Of a stretch of DNA of 64,000 nt, positions 38,318 to 47,938 are shown in pieces. Each line of letters starts with the position of its first letter. Positions within the stretch are counted from its first letter, which is position 1. Source of the stretch: UBA9647 sp963739335. Lineage in GTDB: Bacteria > Bacteroidota > Ignavibacteria > UBA10030. Position numbers and translations under genes: made by a program. Below the pieces are notes generated by a model. The model did not search any database and was not told the DNA's origin. It saw only the letters and a program-made list of their open reading frames with translations. Location: assembly GCA_963739335.1 (NCBI GenBank), contig CAVUAC010000011.1, positions 35,311-99,310 of the forward strand. The letters run 5' to 3'.

Positions 38318-39544
38318 TTACACAAGCCCGAGCGCCTGCTCGAAGTCTGCAATTAGATCTTCTATTCCCTCAACACCAACAGAGATGCGGATCATTCCTG
38401 GCGTCACCCCATGCTGTTTCAGTTCGGCATCGGACATGAACACGTGAGATGAATACACCGGAATGCTGACGAGTGTCTCCACACCACCAAGAGACATCGC
38501 GTTGATAGCAACCTTCAGGTTGTCGCAAACACGGGCGGCGGCTTTCACGGCCGAGAGAGCTTTCGACGGTTTTACCTCGATCGTCACCATTCCTCCGAAT
38601 CCGGTCATTTGCTTCTTTGCTAGCCGGTGCTTTGGAAACGAAGGAAGGCCGGGGTAGAGGACGCGATTCACCTTCTTGTGCTTTTCAAGTGCCGTTGCAA
38701 GAGCGAGCGCGTTCTCGTTCTGCCTGCTGACACGCAGTTCAAACGTCTTGAGGCTGCGGACGAGCAAATACGCGGCAAACGGATCAGCGCAGCCGCCATG
38801 GTGTTTCCCCAAGCCCTTCACCTGCTTGACAAAATCTGCCTTCCCCACCACGATGCCCGCAATGATGTCACTGTGGCCGCCGAGGTATTTTGTTGCGCTT
38901 TCAACGATGACGTCAACACCGTATCGGAACGGATCCTGGTTGAGTATTGTACCAAAGGTGTTGTCAATCATGACGAGGATCTTCTTGCGGGACTTTCGTT
39001 CAGCGCTCCGGGTGCGGTGAACAACCTCGGCGATGTCGACAAGGTCCAGTGTCGGATTTGTAGGTGTCTCGAGGTAGACGATGGTTGTCTTCGGGGTTAC
39101 GAGCTTCTCGATCTGGTCGAGATGGTCCGGATGAACATACTTGACCGTGATGCCGAGTTTCGGCAACTCATCGCGGAACCATCGGTAGGTACCACCATAG
39201 AGCGCAGGTGTGCTGATGATTTCATCTCCCGATTTTGTGACCGCGAGGATCGCAGTGGTAATTGCCGCCATGCCCGAGGAAAAGAGAGCCGCGGCCTCAC
39301 CCCGCTCCATCAACGCAATTTTTTCTTCCACATCATGCACGGTGGGGTTGTGGTAGCGTGTGTACACGTACACGGTCGGGTCACCTTTGGCATAGCGGAC
39401 GGCGTCTTCCGAGGTTTCAAACCGGTACGTTGAGGTTTGATAAATGGGCGTTGCCACGGGGCCCTTGTAGGCGTAGAGCTTGTTGCCGTGAATCGCACGG
39501 GTAGAAAGGGAGAGGCCGGAAGTGGAAGACTTTGTTTTCTTCAT
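38318..39544 (-). CDS. Cys/Met metabolism PLP enzyme (cystathionine gamma-synthase/lyase family)
   Basis: A 408-aa PLP enzyme. Visible family blocks are ATPIYQTSTYRF, YTRYHNPTVHDVEEKIA, LFSSGMAAI and the PLP lysine in ESATKYLGGHSD (about 211-222). Members are cystathionine gamma-synthase, gamma-lyase or methionine gamma-lyase and cannot be told apart by eye. AAGGA eight bases before ATG 39544 supports the start. It is followed on the minus strand by no close gene. Confidence 0.92.
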   Translation of the reverse strand: MKKTKSSTSGLSLSTRAIHGNKLYAYKGPVATPIYQTSTYRFETSEDAVRYAKGDPTVYVYTRYHNPTVHDVEEKIALMERGEAAALFSSGMAAITTAILAVTKSGDEIISTPALYGGTYRWFRDELPKLGITVKYVHPDHLDQIEKLVTPKTTIVYLETPTNPTLDLVDIAEVVHRTRSAERKSRKKILVMIDNTFGTILNQDPFRYGVDVIVESATKYLGGHSDIIAGIVVGKADFVKQVKGLGKHHGGCADPFAAYLLVRSLKTFELRVSRQNENALALATALEKHKKVNRVLYPGLPSFPKHRLAKKQMTGFGGMVTIEVKPSKALSAVKAAARVCDNLKVAINAMSLGGVETLVSIPVYSSHVFMSDAELKQHGVTPGMIRISVGVEGIEDLIADFEQALGLV

Positions 39545-39629
39545 TTTCTGTGTCCTTCATCAGAGTGAGACGACCGAAAACTCGTGAGCGAATATTGATA
39601 TTTGGGTGATCGCTGTTTTTCCATCGTGC

Positions 39630-42014
39630 CTACTTGTTCCGGAGATTAAGTTCGAACAACTTGAGGATACGCTTATATTCATCCATCCAGCTTGTCGGCT
39701 CCTTGAATCCGTGATCCTCAACGGGAAATACCGCCAGCTCCCAGTTCTCCTTTTTCAGCTCGATGAGTCGCTGTGCAAGGCGAACAGCATCCTGGAAGTG
39801 CACGTTCACGTCAACCATGCCGTGACAGATCAACAGCGCTCCCCTCAATCCTTCGGCGTAGTAGATCGGCGAGCTGCGGCGATACGCAAGCGTGTCGTCC
39901 TGAGGGATGTTAAGGATCTCGGCTGTGTAGTATTGATTGTAGTGAGCCCAATCCGTCACTGGTCGGAGTGCTGCACCAGCCGCAAAGACATCAGGGGCAG
40001 TGAACATTGCCATCAACGTCATGAACCCGCCATAGGATCCGCCGTACAGCCCGACCCTTTTCGGATCCACGCCGTAGTTCTGAACGAGCCACTTCACACC
40101 ATCGACTTCATCGTCTAGATCCTTGCCCCCCATGTGACGGTACACCCCGGTTCTCCAATCGCGGCCGAGACCGGCGCTTGCTCGGTAATCCATATCGATG
40201 ACCGTATATCCTTTGTCCGTCAGCAGGTTGTTGAACATATATTCGCGGTCATACTCGCTCCACCACTTGTGAGCATTCTTGAGGTAGCCCGCACCGTGGA
40301 CGAAAACGACTGCCGCGCCGCTTGGACGTTCGGGCTTGTAGAGACGCACGGGGACGTCGGCTCCATCGCGGGCCTTGAACGTGAGGACCTCTGGGGCTCG
40401 CCAGTCATAAGATCGGAACTCATCTGAGGGTGAAAATGTGATTTGAATTGCTTTGGCGCCAGGTTTGTTGTCCATGATGTACAGTTCGGGCATCTTGTTG
40501 CTGAAGGAATACACAATAGCCAGGCGATCTTCTGAGGGAGATGGCATTACATCATTGCGACCCTCCATCGATGTGATGCGGGTTCTCTGACCGCCCTCGA
40601 GCGGCATGGAGTAAGACTGATGCTCACCGAAATGCACCTCGTTGGAGGTAAAGTACCAGCGCCTCTTGTCTTTTGAAATTCTTGGACTGTAGATTTCGAA
40701 TTTTCCCCTCGTCAGCTGTGTCTTGATCTTCCCGTCGAGTGTGACTGTGTAGAGATGGGACCAACCATCTTCTTCGGACTGGAAAAAGATTCGCCGTGAA
40801 TCAGGAAGCCAGCCGACAGTTTGGGAGAAACCGTACCCGCGAATCCCGGGTCCACCGAGCCATGCATCATCGTATTGATGCTCCACCACTGTCCCAAAAA
40901 TTGCCTTCTCCGGATCGAACATAATGATCCAACGGTCTTTATTGTCTTGCGAGAACAGTTGCACGAATGCATGCTTGCCATCGTCTGACCAATATGGGCC
41001 GTTGAATGAGACGGCTCGCGGTTTTGGCCTGGCTTTAGTTGTGTCGCTGGCCGCCTTAGGGCTCATGATGCCGGGGATGTCATCGCACTTAACCTGTACC
41101 ACCGAGTCAAGAGCGACGTTGTAGACATAGAACTCGCTGACAGGCAGCGGCTCGCCGACTTTTGTCCGTCCGGGAATGTCCTCGGTGAATCCGCTTTCCG
41201 TAACGTAGTTTGGAACGATGGTTCGCTTGGGGTCGGTGGAAGATTGGGTCAGGGTGAATGTAATGAAGCGCTCATTCGGAGAAAGGACGAACGATGAAGG
41301 ATATTTCTGCCCAGTGTAGAATGGTTTCGGTCGCTTGAGCTCAAGTGCTTCCTGCAGTTTTTTCTGAGCGTCGCGTTCAGCTTTCCGTTCGCGGAGGACA
41401 TCGAAGAGTTCAAACTGCTGCTTCTCCAGATATTTCTGAAGCTCTGTCTTTGGAACCTCCCGCGAGGATGAGCCCGACTGAAGGTTGGTCAGTTGAATCT
41501 CCGCCGCCGTTTTCAGATCGCGCATAAACAGATTGCCGGTGCGCTCGAACACAATTTTCTTTTCATCGAACGTGAACCGGGGGTTTGATTCCGGGGTCGT
41601 CGTGCTTGTCAGTTGGACTTCCTTCTTCGCACGGATATCCAGCAGAAAAATGTCGCCATCCTTTGTGTAGAGCTTCTTCGATCGATCCTTGTCGTACGTG
41701 CCGAAGCGGCCTGGGAGGTGCTTCCGCTCCTCAAGGGTCACCCGTCGTGGCGTTCCACCTTTTGCGCTGACAACGTAGAGCGAGTCGTCTTCGTCGCCCT
41801 TTTGTCGCCAGTTGAAATAGACGCAGTCCCCATCTTCTGACCAGAAGATGCCACTCGGAGACGTGCCCATCCATTTTGAATCGCGCATGATCGTGTCGAT
41901 AGTTAACCAGCCTCGGGTTGGATTGGACAGCGCGCCGCGTTGCTGCGCGCCTGTAGGCGAAAAGACAACGAGAAGAAGGGTTATCGAGAATGCGGAGAAA
42001 CGTAGAAGCCTCAT
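39630..42014 (-). CDS. S9-family serine peptidase (DPP4/prolyl oligopeptidase-like)
   Basis: A 794-aa exported peptidase with a signal peptide (FSITLLLVVFSPTGAQ). The N-terminal beta-propeller is followed by the alpha/beta hydrolase domain, with the nucleophile Ser in LYGGSYGGFMTL (about 663-674), Asp in CHGMVDVNVHFQD (about 737-749) and His in VEDHGFKEP (about 770). It probably removes dipeptides or cleaves after proline in the periplasm. No frameshift is seen across 2385 bases. Confidence 0.93.
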   Translation of the reverse strand: MRLLRFSAFSITLLLVVFSPTGAQQRGALSNPTRGWLTIDTIMRDSKWMGTSPSGIFWSEDGDCVYFNWRQKGDEDDSLYVVSAKGGTPRRVTLEERKHLPGRFGTYDKDRSKKLYTKDGDIFLLDIRAKKEVQLTSTTTPESNPRFTFDEKKIVFERTGNLFMRDLKTAAEIQLTNLQSGSSSREVPKTELQKYLEKQQFELFDVLRERKAERDAQKKLQEALELKRPKPFYTGQKYPSSFVLSPNERFITFTLTQSSTDPKRTIVPNYVTESGFTEDIPGRTKVGEPLPVSEFYVYNVALDSVVQVKCDDIPGIMSPKAASDTTKARPKPRAVSFNGPYWSDDGKHAFVQLFSQDNKDRWIIMFDPEKAIFGTVVEHQYDDAWLGGPGIRGYGFSQTVGWLPDSRRIFFQSEEDGWSHLYTVTLDGKIKTQLTRGKFEIYSPRISKDKRRWYFTSNEVHFGEHQSYSMPLEGGQRTRITSMEGRNDVMPSPSEDRLAIVYSFSNKMPELYIMDNKPGAKAIQITFSPSDEFRSYDWRAPEVLTFKARDGADVPVRLYKPERPSGAAVVFVHGAGYLKNAHKWWSEYDREYMFNNLLTDKGYTVIDMDYRASAGLGRDWRTGVYRHMGGKDLDDEVDGVKWLVQNYGVDPKRVGLYGGSYGGFMTLMAMFTAPDVFAAGAALRPVTDWAHYNQYYTAEILNIPQDDTLAYRRSSPIYYAEGLRGALLICHGMVDVNVHFQDAVRLAQRLIELKKENWELAVFPVEDHGFKEPTSWMDEYKRILKLFELNLRNK

Positions 42015-42165
42015 AGAAATGACTCAGGGTTCAATTGTGGATTGAGCGATTGTGGGGTCAAAGTAAAGAAAAGGCGCGTGGAATTCAAAGCATCAAGAGA
42101 CGACCGGCACCTCAAATTCGCTTACTCTGGCAGGTGCCAGTCACGTACAAGAGTTCATCCGCCTT

Positions 42166-43281
42166 CTACTCGCCCCCACTGTGAAAGAGGATGGACTTCT
42201 CTCTCAGGCGAATCTGGGTTGAGCGATCGAAGATCTCCTGTTTGCTCACTCCGGCTTCCGCGAACAGGGCGAAGATGTTCTCATCGGGCGTCTCTGGCGG
42301 GATGGTGTGCGATGCGGCGAGAATGTATCCGCCGCCTTCGGCAGTCATTCCCTGGAGAAGCCGGGCTGTTGATTTTCGCACCTCTTCAACGGTACCATGG
42401 CGCAGCAGGTCGACAGTATCAACGCCGCCCATGAAGGCAAGATCGCGGCCGAATTGCCTTTTCAGTTCCAGCGGATCCATGCCGGGACAATTGCACTGAA
42501 TCGGATTGAGAACATCCAGTCCCATCTCGATCAGATCGGGAATGATCGATCGCAGCGATCCGCAGCAGTGGTATGCCAGCCAGAGGTCGGCAGACTTGCC
42601 AACATCGAAGACCCGTTGAAGCTGCGGCTTGATTTGCTCGCGCCACAAGGTGGGACTCATCATCAGCGACTCCTGTCCGGCGACATCATCGCCTGTCCAG
42701 AGCCAGTCCAACGGATACCGCTTGCATGCCAGCTTGGCGAGCTCGATGGAAAAATCTGCACACCGCTTGAACATTTCAGATGCAAGGCCAGAATCGATGG
42801 CCATATCAAGCAAGGCATTGCTCATCCCGCGCAGCCGGAAATACATTTCGAATACACAGGGGGAAACATCACATCCGATGAACCAGCGATCTGCATCGTC
42901 CTTCAAAAGAGAAGACATCTGGTTCAACAGCTTGTCCCGGTGTTCATTTGGAAAGCGATAGGAAAGAACCTCGTCCCTCGACGCTGTTTCGAGTGGGAAC
43001 TCTATGATCTGATTAAAGTGTCCAACCTTCTTCCAACGAATGCCCCAGACATCCGCGTGTGCCTCCCCTTCGCGTTGGTGCACGATGCCTTCCATGGCGT
43101 AGTTGTTGTTGACCCAGGTCTGCCGGATGTCATTCCCCATGGCTTCCGCAACGAAAGCCGGCGGGATCTCGAGAATTTTGGCAAGGTGTGACGTTGTCTC
43201 GGGGTGAAACCACATGAAGATGGGGACGCGGTCAACCGGCTTGCGCTCGAGTGCTGCGTGAACGCGTTGTTTGGAGGTCAT
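42166..43281 (-). CDS. URO-D family protein (copy 1)
   Basis: A 371-aa protein of the uroporphyrinogen decarboxylase-like superfamily. It starts MTSKQRVHAALERKPVDRVPIF and contains WLAYHCCGSLRSIIPDLIEMGLDVLNPIQ and ILAASHTIPPETPDENI. The HCCG region is typical of methyltransferase-like MtaA/CmuA relatives rather than HemE, which keeps Asp/Arg contacts to porphyrin. AAGGAA before ATG 43281 supports the start. It lies downstream of copy 2 and of a sugar ABC importer, so a substrate-linked transmethylation or C1 role is possible but unproven. Confidence 0.8.
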   Translation of the reverse strand: MTSKQRVHAALERKPVDRVPIFMWFHPETTSHLAKILEIPPAFVAEAMGNDIRQTWVNNNYAMEGIVHQREGEAHADVWGIRWKKVGHFNQIIEFPLETASRDEVLSYRFPNEHRDKLLNQMSSLLKDDADRWFIGCDVSPCVFEMYFRLRGMSNALLDMAIDSGLASEMFKRCADFSIELAKLACKRYPLDWLWTGDDVAGQESLMMSPTLWREQIKPQLQRVFDVGKSADLWLAYHCCGSLRSIIPDLIEMGLDVLNPIQCNCPGMDPLELKRQFGRDLAFMGGVDTVDLLRHGTVEEVRKSTARLLQGMTAEGGGYILAASHTIPPETPDENIFALFAEAGVSKQEIFDRSTQIRLREKSILFHSGGE

Positions 43282-43352
43282 AGATTCCTTGATGAAGGTG
43301 ACCTTCATCAAGGGAATTCCCCGGCGAAGGTCACCTTCTTCCAGTATTCGGG

Positions 43353-44376
43353 CTAAAAGCTCCTCGCAGTGTAGATCATTGCACGTAGATTCTCCGGCGG
43401 CGTCATCGGCGGAATCGCGCAACCGGCGTTGAGGACGAACCGCGGAGTATCGGCGAAAATCGTGAGGAGCTCACGCGTCTTCTCCTCAATCAACTTGGGA
43501 GTGCCAAGCGCCAGAACGCCACTTGGATCGATGTTGCCGACGAAGACAGCCTTGTCTTTCATTTTGTCACGAGCAAGCGTGGCATCAGTTTTGTAATCCA
43601 GCTCCAGCCCGTCGGACTCTGTCTCAAGCATCTGGTCGATGATGCGGTTGGTGTTGCCGCAGATGTGCAAGACGTAAGGCAAGTTGAGCGCGTGGGAGCA
43701 GTCGACAACTTTCTTCTCGTATGGAAGAGCGAACGATTCGAACATCCCAGGAGAAATCAGCTCCGGGCCGGCAACGCTGTCTCCGTTTGAGGTCATATGA
43801 GCGCCGGTCTCAGACATCAAGCGTATGAATTGCACCGTGACGGACGTGGTATAATCGAGAAGACGATGCACAAGCTCATGCTGGTCTTCATTGGCGAGAT
43901 CGAGCATCCACGGTTTGAGTCCTCGCATCAAGCTCGCAAGCGTGAAGGGGGACTGGTCGCAATTGCCGCGGATGAGAATGTACCTTCCAAAATACTTACT
44001 CAGGATGGACGTCGCTTCGAGCCAGACTTGGACGCCGCGGTATTTTCGAATGTCGACCGGCTCAAGATCACACACCTCTTCAAGGCACTGCAATCGCGGT
44101 CCGGCAGCGACCGCGGGTTGATCGTAAGGGAACTCCGCCGGCACGCCTACTGCGCCGGCGAGCGTCACGGTGTCGACATCGATTATGATTCCGTCGTACT
44201 CGGTACTTCTCGACCGCTTCGATGAATGCCCGTGCCATTTCCTCGGGATCCCGGCGAAACTCATCCATGGTCAAACCCGCCTCGCGAGCAGCCATCATGA
44301 AATTGTGAAGCATAACCGGTACGTTGTCAGGCTGCTTGCCCTGAAACGCCGCCATGATTCGTTGGTAACCGTTCAT
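43353..44376 (-). CDS. URO-D family protein (copy 2; one frameshift)
   Basis: About 341 residues, the second URO-D-like protein. The N-terminal piece MNGYQRIMAAFQGKQPDNVP ends in VEKY, and the rest (EYDGIIIDVDTVTLAG onward) is in a different frame; the shift is near 44203, repaired by removing one base in a CC pair. Family blocks are LPYVLHICGNTNRI and VLNAGCAIPPMTPPEN. It overlaps the permease stop by 4 bases. It differs clearly from copy 1 in sequence, so the two are not recent duplicates. Confidence 0.8.
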
Positions 44377-45353
44377 CGACTGCCTTTTCCTTTTTGCAGG
44401 AGATTGAGCAGAACTGCAACCAGGATGATCGCTCCCCGCACGACATGCTGCCAGTACTCGCTCACGTTCAACAGTGTCATCCCGTTCATGATAACGCCGA
44501 GGAACACAACGCCGATCATTGTTCCCCAGACTCTCCCAACGCCCCCCATCAGACTTGTGCCGCCGATAATGACCGCAGCAATTACATCAAGCTCCCACCC
44601 TTTGGCGGTCGTCGCTGTGCCCGACATGATTTCTGATGAGACCATGATGCCGCTTAACGCCGCGAGAAAAGCAGTAATGCCAAGAACAATCATTTTGACA
44701 CGATTCACGTTAATGCCGCTGAGCCGGGCGGCCTCCATGTTGCCGCCAACGGCGTAGACAGATCGGCCGAAGGAGGTATAATTCATTAAAAACTGGAGAA
44801 TGATGAACGTCAGCAGAAAGAGGAGAGCGGGAAATGGTATGCCGAACAGGTACCCGCCGCCGATGAAGTTGTACCAGTTTGGAAATGGCGTGAGCGGAAA
44901 ACCGTTCGTAATAAGCTCTGCCGCACCGGAGAGTCCAGTCATCAAGGCAAGCGTTGTAATGAAACTCGGAACCTGATAGCGCGTGCGCATAAGCCCTGTG
45001 AAGACGCCAAGAAGAAACCCAACGACAAGAGCCACGGCAATTGCCATGCCAATTGCGAGTGGCAGAGGAAGGGAAAACCATTCCCCGGCGAATTTCTGAG
45101 TGAGAAATGCGGTGAGGCACGCAGAAAAAGCCACGGCCGAGCCAACGCTGAGGTCGATTTCTCCGGCAATGATGACCATAGTCATACCGAATGCAATCAC
45201 GCCCTGCATCGACACATTGCGTAGGATGTTGAGAAGATTGTCAGATGTCAAAAATCCTGAAGCCGTGAAGGCCAACAGAACACACAGGAGGACGAGAATG
45301 ATCTCAAGGATGCCATGCGTGAACATTGTCTGGAATCGTGAAGGTATGTTCAT
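44373..45353 (-). CDS. Ribose-type sugar ABC transporter permease
   Basis: A 326-aa inner-membrane protein of the RbsC/AraH-like family with around ten hydrophobic helices. The family motif is AGEIDLSVGSAVAFS (about 64-78), then SYAVGGNMEAARLSGI-like NRVKM and the C-terminal loop GGTSLMGGVGRVWGTMIG. It starts 9 bases after the ATPase stop. Confidence 0.93.
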   Translation of the reverse strand: MNIPSRFQTMFTHGILEIILVLLCVLLAFTASGFLTSDNLLNILRNVSMQGVIAFGMTMVIIAGEIDLSVGSAVAFSACLTAFLTQKFAGEWFSLPLPLAIGMAIAVALVVGFLLGVFTGLMRTRYQVPSFITTLALMTGLSGAAELITNGFPLTPFPNWYNFIGGGYLFGIPFPALLFLLTFIILQFLMNYTSFGRSVYAVGGNMEAARLSGINVNRVKMIVLGITAFLAALSGIMVSSEIMSGTATTAKGWELDVIAAVIIGGTSLMGGVGRVWGTMIGVVFLGVIMNGMTLLNVSEYWQHVVRGAIILVAVLLNLLQKGKGSR

Positions 45354-45362
45354 ACTTCCTCT

Positions 45363-46859
45363 TTACATACAAGCTGCAAACAAGCTCTCAAGAGATACCT
45401 CGCTGGGCCGAACGTCGCCCACCATGCATCCCTGGTGCATAATCAGGATCCGATGGCAAACATCAAGAAGCTCCTCCAGCTCACTCGATACAACGACACA
45501 GCTGATGCCGCGTTTGCTCAGGTTCCAAATGATCTGAAACATCTGTTGCTTTGCCTGAACATCGATACCGCGGGTGGGCTCGTCAAAGAGGACGAGGCGC
45601 GGGTTCGTGTTAAGCCACTTCCCGACGACGACCTTCTGCTGATTGCCCCCGCTCAGAAAAGCGACAGGGGCGTCGGTGTTTGCGACGTCAATATCCAACT
45701 CCTGAACATTCTTGTCGACCAAGTCCTGTTCACGGGATCGCGTCAGCCACCCTCGTGTTGAAATGCGGCTAAGACTGGCCAGACACAGGTTGACGCGCGT
45801 GCTCAAGAGCTGCACCAGGCCCTGGTCTTTTCTATTCTCCGGCGTCATCGCGATGCCGAGTTCCTTCATCTGCCTGGGGTTCGATGGGCGAATATGCTGC
45901 TCGCCGATAAGCAGCTCTCCTTCGTCTGGAGGATCTGCGCCAAAGAGGGCCCTGAGAAGTTCGGTTCGTCCTGCTCCCAGCAGCCCAGCGATGCCAAGGA
46001 CCTCTCCCTTGTTGATGGTGAAGTTGACATCGTGGAATGCGCCCCGCCTGGAGAACGATCGCACTTCGATGAATGGCTCTGTGGGGGCTGTAAGGTCTGC
46101 AGGCTTCACTCGTTGAACGACCTCTCCGAACATCATTTGAACGATGATCGAGGGAGTAGCGTCAGCAATTGCAACCGTGCCGACAAGAGAACCATTGCGG
46201 AGCGCAGTCACGGTGTCTGCAATCTGGTGGAGTTCCTGCAGGCGATGCGTAATGTAGAGGAGAACGACGCCACGCGTCGCAAGCTTTTTCAAAAGGAAAA
46301 ACAAACGCTCGGTTTCATGCTGCGCAAGGGCTGAGGTGGGTTCATCGAGAATCAGAATGGAAGGTTCGTACGACATCGCCTTTGCAATCTCGACCACCTG
46401 TTGTTGAGCAACACCCAGTGTGCCCGCCCGCGCCCGTACATCGAGGCTGACGCCGAGGTCCCTGAGGATCTCTTCCGCCCGAGTGTTCACGCGTCGCCAA
46501 TCAATGATTGAGCCGCCAAGGCTGGCCTTCTTCGGAAGGCGACCAAGCAGGATGTTTTCTGCGACAGTGAGTTCTGGAACGATGCTCAACTCCTGATGGA
46601 CGGCAACGATGCCTCTTTTGAGCGCGTCGCGCGGGTCATGCAGGACAATCTCATTTCCATCGAGGAGGATTCGACCAGTGGTAGGTTGTGTAGCGCCGGC
46701 AATAATTTTGACAAGCGTGCTCTTGCCCGCGCCGTTCTTTCCGATGAGGGCATGAATCTTGCCCCCTGTGAACGTCATGGATACATCGTTGAGAGCAATG
46801 GTACCCGGGTATTCTTTGCGAAGGGAAAGCGTCTGCAGATTGTGAACCGGCGTGCTCAT
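45363..46859 (-). CDS. Sugar ABC transporter ATP-binding protein (RbsA/MglA-like)
   Basis: A 498-aa protein with two ABC domains. First: Walker A GKNGAGKSTLVK (about 38-49), signature LGVAQQQVVEIAKAMSYEP, Walker B ILILDEPTSAL. Second: GLLGAGRTELLRA, signature LSGGNQQKVVVGKWL and LVLFDEPTRGID. The degenerate second Walker A (no Lys) is normal for this family. Start 17 bases after the binding-protein stop. Confidence 0.95.
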   Translation of the reverse strand: MSTPVHNLQTLSLRKEYPGTIALNDVSMTFTGGKIHALIGKNGAGKSTLVKIIAGATQPTTGRILLDGNEIVLHDPRDALKRGIVAVHQELSIVPELTVAENILLGRLPKKASLGGSIIDWRRVNTRAEEILRDLGVSLDVRARAGTLGVAQQQVVEIAKAMSYEPSILILDEPTSALAQHETERLFFLLKKLATRGVVLLYITHRLQELHQIADTVTALRNGSLVGTVAIADATPSIIVQMMFGEVVQRVKPADLTAPTEPFIEVRSFSRRGAFHDVNFTINKGEVLGIAGLLGAGRTELLRALFGADPPDEGELLIGEQHIRPSNPRQMKELGIAMTPENRKDQGLVQLLSTRVNLCLASLSRISTRGWLTRSREQDLVDKNVQELDIDVANTDAPVAFLSGGNQQKVVVGKWLNTNPRLVLFDEPTRGIDVQAKQQMFQIIWNLSKRGISCVVVSSELEELLDVCHRILIMHQGCMVGDVRPSEVSLESLFAACM

Positions 46860-46876
46860 GCCATCGATGGAGGGCG

Positions 46877-47851
46877 TTATTTGCTCAGTTCTTTCAGGCG
46901 ATTTTTGAACTGCTTGATCTCGTCCGGCTTTCCCCTCGTCAGGAGAAATCCGGGCAGTGAGACTTTCTTTTCAACCTTCTCGCCGTTCAGGACTTTCACC
47001 GCTGCCTCAACAGCCATCGAGCCGATTTCGAACGGGCGCTGGCCCGTGATGGCCTGGAGAATGTTGGAATTGTCCAATAGAAAATCTGCGAGCTGCTCGC
47101 TCGTATCGGTGCCGAAGACAGCAACTTTACCGGCCTTGCCTGCATTCTTGACGGCCATGACGGCGCCCACCGTGCCTCCTTCGTTGGCAGAGTACACGAT
47201 GTTGACGTCGGGATTGGCAGTCAGGACGTCACCCACCTTTTTGACAGCCTGTTCGGCGAGCCACGCGTCCTGCTCTGAGACGATCTTCACGCCAGGCAGC
47301 TTGGTGATTTCGCTCTTGAAGCCGTTTGTTCTCATGGAACTCTGTTCCGGCAGCTGAGACAAAAAGGCGATGATGGCGACCCTTGCTTTTCCCCCGAGCT
47401 TGCTCTCGATGTAAGCTCGCGCAGCCTTTCCCGTGGAAGCACCGATATCGAATTGATCGCTCTCAATGGAGGATGCCGCAAGATCGCTCTCGAGTGTCAT
47501 GTTATGCGTGATGACCGTGATTCCCTTCTCGCGTGCTCGCTCCAGCGCGCTGACCGACGATTTGGCGCTGAGCGGTGCGATCGCAATCGCGTCAACGTTG
47601 TTTGCAATGTAGGTGTTGATGAGCTGGACCTCTTTGTCCGGCTTATTGGCGCTGTTGGCTTCCAGCAATTCCACGCCATTCTTCTGTGCCGCGTCGCGCA
47701 TACCAAAGAGCACGAGACGGAAAAACTGGTCTTCCTGGAAGACGATTCCTGCGATGCGTTTCTTAGGCTGCTCTTTCTGCTTGGTGCTGCAGCTGAAGAG
47801 ACACAGGCCGGCGACGATGAGGAGTGTGAACAGAACGAATCTTCGAGACAT
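46877..47851 (-). CDS. Sugar-binding lipoprotein, intact copy
   Basis: A 324-aa periplasmic binding protein of the RbsB type, lipoprotein signal LCLFSCSTK. Features: IAGIVFQEDQFFRLVLFGMRDA, NVDAIAIAPLSAKSSV, VAIIAFLSQLPEQSSMRTNGF and VNIVYSANEGGTVGAVMAVKNAG. It starts at 47851; the frame to 47887 extends further without need. It is the working copy of a tandem pair. Confidence 0.9.
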   Translation of the reverse strand: MSRRFVLFTLLIVAGLCLFSCSTKQKEQPKKRIAGIVFQEDQFFRLVLFGMRDAAQKNGVELLEANSANKPDKEVQLINTYIANNVDAIAIAPLSAKSSVSALERAREKGITVITHNMTLESDLAASSIESDQFDIGASTGKAARAYIESKLGGKARVAIIAFLSQLPEQSSMRTNGFKSEITKLPGVKIVSEQDAWLAEQAVKKVGDVLTANPDVNIVYSANEGGTVGAVMAVKNAGKAGKVAVFGTDTSEQLADFLLDNSNILQAITGQRPFEIGSMAVEAAVKVLNGEKVEKKVSLPGFLLTRGKPDEIKQFKNRLKELSK

Positions 47852-47938
47852 GGGAATATTCTCGTCTGTAGTGATAAATCGGAACATTAGCGCTTGTCAT
47901 GCAATTTCGGAGCCAACGGGATAGGACGCTGAACGGTG